Assembly: GCF_964656455.1 (NCBI RefSeq)
Contig: NC_135716.1
Span: forward strand, 77,228,484 to 77,292,483
DNA length: 64,000 bases
Direction of reading: 5' to 3'
Origin: Halichoerus grypus
Lineage: Eukaryota > Chordata > Mammalia > Carnivora > Phocidae
Positions 59,026-64,000 of the stretch are shown in pieces (within the stretch, counting starts at the first letter, position 1; each line of letters opens with the position of its first letter). The notes under the pieces were generated by a model. The model was given only the letters and a program-made list of their open reading frames with translations, did no database searches and was not told the origin of the DNA. The translations under genes were made by a program, and so were the position numbers.

Positions 59026-62000
59026 AAATAGCCTCTTTGGTTCATAATGGCAAAATGATTGGCTTTTACTTACATTGTGCTAGGTTTACTGATTTGATTG
59101 TTTAAATTGAATATTTGTTAAAATATAAATTGACTCTAGTTCACAATGACAAACATTGGCTTTGACAGAGGTTATTATTTACATTTTACTAGATCCACTG
59201 TTTGGAAAGTTGGTCAACATAACTGAATCCACCTTCGACACTTGTTAGTCAGGAAGAACCAATGACAAAAAGCTTGAAAGTTTTTTTGGAGGTTCCAAAC
59301 AGAGCGTATATTTAGCTGGGAAAGTTATCTTCCTCCACGGAGAAGTAGTTATATGAAAAATACACATAAAAGAAGAAGGGGCACAGCACATCAGCCAAAC
59401 TGGAACTCTTCACCTGAGTGTTAGGGACTACCTTCAGAGTCAGAGCACCCTCATTATTAAATGAGGTTTTAGAAAAATAGATTGACGTAGGGAACGGTTT
59501 GCTTCTTATAACAGAACTGTAGCTTTTATGTTTATATATCAGAGAGAATGAAAAGTCACTGAAGATTGTCTTGGTTTATATATTCCTACAGATAGATAGG
59601 TAGGTAGATGACTCTCCCAACAGTGCCTGGCAGATAGTATTATATAAGTGTTAGTTCTAGTTATCTTTGATAAAATACTGCTTGTTATTGTTTCTTCATT
59701 AATGAAGGTCATTTGATGCCACCATCACATTAGCACATTTTTAGCATAAAAATAAAGTTTTAAAATTGCACTTTTTGTTGAGTTTTCAAAGATATTGCTT
59801 TATGACAGACATTTGGTCACAAAGGCCTTAATTCTGGCATGATACAATGAAATCCTAATTTGCTCATTATTTTGGGAAGGCTCAAAGACTACAGGATACT
59901 CAAAGAAAACCTTTAAATCTTTGATTGGCTGTTTAGTAAGTCTGGTTATAAAGAAGAAAAGAGTGATAGAATTGCAGATCACAGTTTCTTCCCTTAGAGT
60001 ACAGAAAAAATCTATTCTTAATAAATATTTTAAAGACAGGCTATCATTGGGCTTAAGCCAGGAAATAATTTCAGTGCTGAGTTTTTCTTTTTTTCTATTT
60101 TTCTATCGTGTGACTAGAACTTGCTACTTTGTTCTTTCCAAACTTCTCAACCTGATTATACCTGTAAGCAATCCCAATCATGTGCTACCATATTCTAATC
60201 AAAATATTTTACTTATTCCTGCTATCCCTCCAGAGCACTGTATGAAATTTAGACCCTAATATTTTGCTCAGAAAAACAGATTTTTCTCCATTAGAAAAAA
60301 TAATTATATATTTAACATTTTAATATTTATATCACAATATGTCATTATATATTTACTGTTTTATTAAATATTAAAATTTAAAATTGTCTTCAATTTAAGT
60401 GAATCTTAAGGAATCTACAGAGATGGCTGTAAAATGGAAGAATTAGTGTGATTTGACCTACTTGGGGTTAGCTTGAAGATTAATCTATTTACTAATATTT
60501 GTCTTTATAAATATTTGATGGTGATGGTGTTTAGAAATGACATGAGTGTTGTATAATTTATAAGAGTAATATTTTAAAATCATATGTCACTTTTTTTTTC
60601 CTATGGATGAAAAAGCCTTAGCTGTTTTAGTCTTTAGTATCCTAAGGATTCTAGCAGTTTCCTGATAAAGCAGGCACTCTCATGGGAAATAGGAAGCCTG
60701 GGTGACTTGGGCAAGCACTATGACCAGGACTTTGTCAGTCTGACTCCAAATTCTATTATGTATTCTCCAAATTCTATTACTGTTTTGTATAGTGCTTTTT
60801 CAAGTAACTTCAGTAGTTTTTCAGGTTTCTGTGTATCATATTTTATTATTTTTACATCCCCCAGGACTTAGGAATAAATCTGAGATATGGTGGATAACTT
60901 TTCATAATAATTATTTCAAAATTTAAATTATTTAAAGCTCATGTTAATTATTCATTACTTAACATTTAAATTTATGATTATTTAAAAAGTAAGTTTTATT
61001 AATAAAACATACATACAATAATGGATAATGGGTAATGGTCATCACTAATTATAAATAATTGTTTTATCTTGAGTACTTGATTATAGATTCATGTTTGAAA
61101 TGACTTTCACACTGGGATCTCCTGAGTCCTTGGCTATGTCACATTCCCTGGGTAGGAACTGATTTTAATAATGTTGAGCCCACTTTGAGAAAAGAAGGGC
61201 ATATATATATATCAGAAAGACATGGTAAGGTAGAGTAGGCTTCCAATCACCACCTTTCCATTTGATTTCTTTATTTTTAATGCTGACAGTCATCTTTGTG
61301 TTAGTTTATTTATAGTGTGCAATAGTTTGTTTTAGAAAATATTATTTCCATTCAGTGGACTGAAAACAAAAGTAAATATTTTCTGTGATGAAACATAAAA
61401 TGATCACAGTAAGAATGCCATTATAAGTAGTAATGAAAATGCTAAATTCAAACACAATATTGCCAAAACAGTTTTGGTAATAAATACTTCTGTCATGGCC
61501 AAAGTAGAGGGGAAAAGACACCTGACTATTTCCTCCCTACCTTTGAGACAGATTCATTTCTACTCTCATGGCATGGGTCCTAGACACCTGCTTTAAAGGG
61601 GTAAATCCCACACCCAGTCACAGGGGGCTGGGCAACCTCCGCTGCTGCAAGTGGTCTGCAGTTCCTTCACTGAGAGGTGTTGGGGTGAGCTGTATCCAGA
61701 GTTACTTCTGGATTACTCTACGTTCCTGGGGCTGATAGAATTCTGGCAAGGAAAAAAGAGGCTATTTACCTACATGGATTTCTCTTCATTGCAGTGTTAA
61801 ATCTGTAAGCATCCTCTAGAGTATCCTTTTCTCAAAATGGCCAAAGAGTAAAAAAACAAAACAAAACAAAACAAAAACCACGACAGTATAGGAGAGGAAA
61901 AAACACAATAAGAGGGTTTGGCTGTGTGTTATCCATTCTTACAAGGGCACTGAGGGAGCACGGGGGTGTACAGAATTCCTCTTTCCTGGTCCACCCCACA

Positions 62001-62194
62001 TAAGAGGAAAAGCCTTCCAGCACGTTCCACGCAAAGTGAGGAGATAAGACATATGAAACTGTAGTGGTTGAAACACAGACAATGCCTGATTAAATGCTAA
62101 TATAGGCTAGGTGCCAAATAAACACCGGCGTGTGCACACAAGCATATACTTTAAGGGGGAGAGTGAAGCAGCCCAGGGTCACAGTGAGAAAAGT
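59026..62194. other. Long intronic stretch, largely unrecognised
   Basis: AT-rich. Contains an imperfect direct repeat (59039-59110 and 59138-59205), a GATA/GGTA run near 59588-59608, and TA runs near 61200. 61500-61760 is less AT-rich but has no coding motif. No splice-flanked open block seen. Confidence 0.45.
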
Positions 62195-62390
62195 GAACAC
62201 TTACTGCACGGTTACCACTAACTCTTCTAAATGCTTTGCATTCATAATGTGTTTAATCTTTTTAATAGTCTTTTGAGGTCTTGTTGTGATCCCAGGATAT
62301 AGGAAGCACAAAAGGCTAAGGTAACACAGGCCAGCTCGGTGGTAGAGCTGGTGTCAGGCCCAGAGTGGCGTACTCTACCTCTTCCATGTG
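62195..62390 (-). mobile_element. MIR, - strand
   Basis: 'GAACACTTACTGCACGGTTA', 'CTTCTAAATGCTTTGCATTC', 'GGTGGTAGAGCTGGTGTCAG' follow antisense MIR. Confidence 0.75.
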
Positions 62391-63139
62391 CTGTGGAGTG
62401 ACTTTCCCAGGAGTGGAAAGGAGGGGAGCCGTTCTGTCTTAGAGGATATAGCTAGAGAGAAGACAAGGAAGACCCTTTCAGTAGTAAGAGTTGAAGTTTC
62501 AATCCAGGAAGCATAGGAAGTCTTGTATTTCTTATTACAGAAATATTACACATTTAATATTGAGAAGAGCAGGTTTGCATAGGCCCAGGGAGCTGGTCGG
62601 GGGCAAAACACCCTCTTCCTTCTCAGAGGTGGGATGCTGAAGTGCCTTCCCTGGTTAACCCTCACTTTCTGTTTGGTGCTGGGGCAGTGGGGCAGGGCAC
62701 AATGGACATTTGAGCTGCAGGAGACAAGAGGTGGGTGAGCCTAGCTTCCTTCCTTCCAGAGGTCTGAGACTTGATTTTCTCTTATCTATTATTAGAAATA
62801 AGTCTGTACACCCAACTTATTTTGTGGAAAAAACTGAGGCCCAGATGGGCTGTATGTATTAACCACTTAGTCTGGGAGCCAGGGCTAAAATCTGGTTCCG
62901 TTAAGTCCTCATTCTGGACTGTTTCTACTGCTACCTGTTCATCTTGCCATTCATGACATTATGCTAATTAACTGCCCTGTCGTCACTTTCTATTAATCTT
63001 TTCCTTCTTGAGAGTTCATATGTCATAATAATAATGTAAGACTTTATTCTAGCTGATTTCTAATGTTAACACAAATTGTTTAACAAACAGGTTGTTATTG
63101 CTACATTGTCAGGCATTTATGTAATCTCAAATTATATAA
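62391..63139. other. Intronic sequence, nothing recognised
   Basis: Small open frames without motif or splice context. Confidence 0.45.
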
Positions 63140-63765
63140 AATATCCCTCTGTACTAGTTTTCTATTGTAGCATGGCAAATTACCACAGACTGCCTGGCTC
63201 AAAACAATGCCCATTCCTGAACTCACTGTTCTGTGGGCAGAAGTCTGGCAGGCTCTGCTGTTAGCCGGGTGTCAGCGGCTGGGCTGTCCTCTGGAGGCCC
63301 TAGAGAAGCACCTGCTCCCAGGCTCATTCAGCTTATCCCAGAATTCAGATCCAGGTAGTTGTAGGACTGAGGTGTTTGCTTCATTGCTGGCTGTTAGTTG
63401 GAAGTCATTCTTAGCTACTGGAGGCCCCTCTCTGGTGGCAGGTGGCCCCCCTCCATCTTCACAGCCAGCAATGGCCTACCAAATCCTTCTATGCCTTGAG
63501 TTTCTCTGACTTCCCCTCTGCTGGAAGTAGAGAAAACTCTACCTTTAAAGGGCTCATTCGATTTTGTCAGGCCTGCCCAGATAATGTCACTTTGATTAAC
63601 TGAGTGAACTAATTAGTAACTTTAACTCTAGCTGAAAAATTCCTTTTGCATTTGTAAGATGATACAGTCATAGGCATGATATATCATTATATTCAAAATC
63701 TCATCCCTGGTGAATAGATCCTGTGGGGGGACGGACATCTTAGAATTCTGCCTGTCATACCCTCC
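63140..63765 (+). mobile_element. Ancient LTR-like repeat, + strand (ERVL-type suspected)
   Basis: Opens 'TGTACTAGTTTTCTATTGTA' with 'CAAATTACCACAGACTG', has 'CTGGCTGTTAGTTGGAAGTC' inside and ends 'GAATTCTGCCTGTCATACCC'. The order fits an ancient LTR family. The 100-residue frame 63207-63509 lies wholly within it. Confidence 0.5.
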
Positions 63766-63799
63766 CAAGTCTGTATTTCTGCTTCACTGTATCATTCAT

Positions 63800-63845
63800 C
63801 TGGTATATATTCAAATATATATATGTATACACATATATATATAGT
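63800..63845. repeat. (TA)n-rich simple repeat
   Basis: TATATATATGTATACACATATATATATA-type text. Confidence 0.8.
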
Positions 63846-64000
63846 CTTGTAATATTATTTTATATTAATACATCACATGTTTCTCAACAAGATTTTATAG
63901 GAGCACATAGTAGGAAATTAATAAACTAATTTTGAATGCTCAATATTTTTAAAATACCAACTTTTGCTATTATTCTATTTACATTATACAGAATACATGC

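Noticed and set aside
63207..63509. A 100-residue open frame near the right edge
   Set aside because: It lies wholly in an ancient LTR-like repeat.
34502..64000. Search for the next 72-base LRR exon (Asn-rich LLNNN-type start)
   Set aside because: No block with LRR spacing and splice sites was seen by eye. Introns in this gene family can be tens of kilobases long, so absence is expected.
1..64000. CRISPR arrays, operons, phage or bacterial systems
   Set aside because: No regularly spaced short repeats with unique spacers, no dense gene layout and no ribosome-binding sites. The repeat content is mammalian throughout.

Overview
The window is mammalian, almost certainly from a caniform carnivore (dog, bear, seal or mustelid side; arctoid favoured by the SINE type). 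The evidence is about 19 tRNA-Lys-type carnivore SINEs with the typical 'CGCCTGGGTGGCTCAGT' head and CT-rich tail, carnivore-type LINE-1 elements, and older mammalian repeats (MIR, L2, ERVL-type LTRs, a MER5/MER20-type DNA element). No prokaryotic gene, CRISPR array or operon is present.

The only host coding sequence I can support is one 72-base exon at 34430-34501 on the + strand. It encodes one 24-residue leucine-rich repeat of the peroxidasin family, closest to PXDNL, and has good splice signals on both sides. The rest of the window therefore reads as the two large introns around that exon. I found no second exon.

Layout. 1-7500: an old LINE-1 split by a young, near full-length + strand LINE-1 (631-7105, 15-bp target site duplication) that lacks ORF1 and ends in a tandemly duplicated 3' tail. 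7500-14540: SINEs, old LINE-1 pieces, a 5'-truncated young LINE-1 (10264-11369) and plain intron. 14545-21637: a second near full-length young LINE-1 on the - strand, abutting an older - strand LINE-1 (to about 23240). 23240-34429: SINEs, MIR, an ERVL-type LTR, an L2 end and plain intron. 34430-34501: the exon. 34502-42284: SINEs, a hAT relic, HAL1/LINE-1 relics. 42302-46987: an old LINE-1 with outer target duplications whose middle is inverted, loaded with five SINEs. 47000-64000: old LINE-1 on the - strand, MIRs, LTR relics, an L2 reverse transcriptase relic and AT-rich intron.

The most interesting signal is in the two young LINE-1s. Although inserted independently and in opposite directions, they share the same five ORF2-disabling changes at matching positions. 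That suggests a lineage that kept copying while its own ORF2 was dead, using enzyme supplied in trans. The + copy also has no ORF1 and shows a template-jump-like 3' duplication. I see no novel host gene system.
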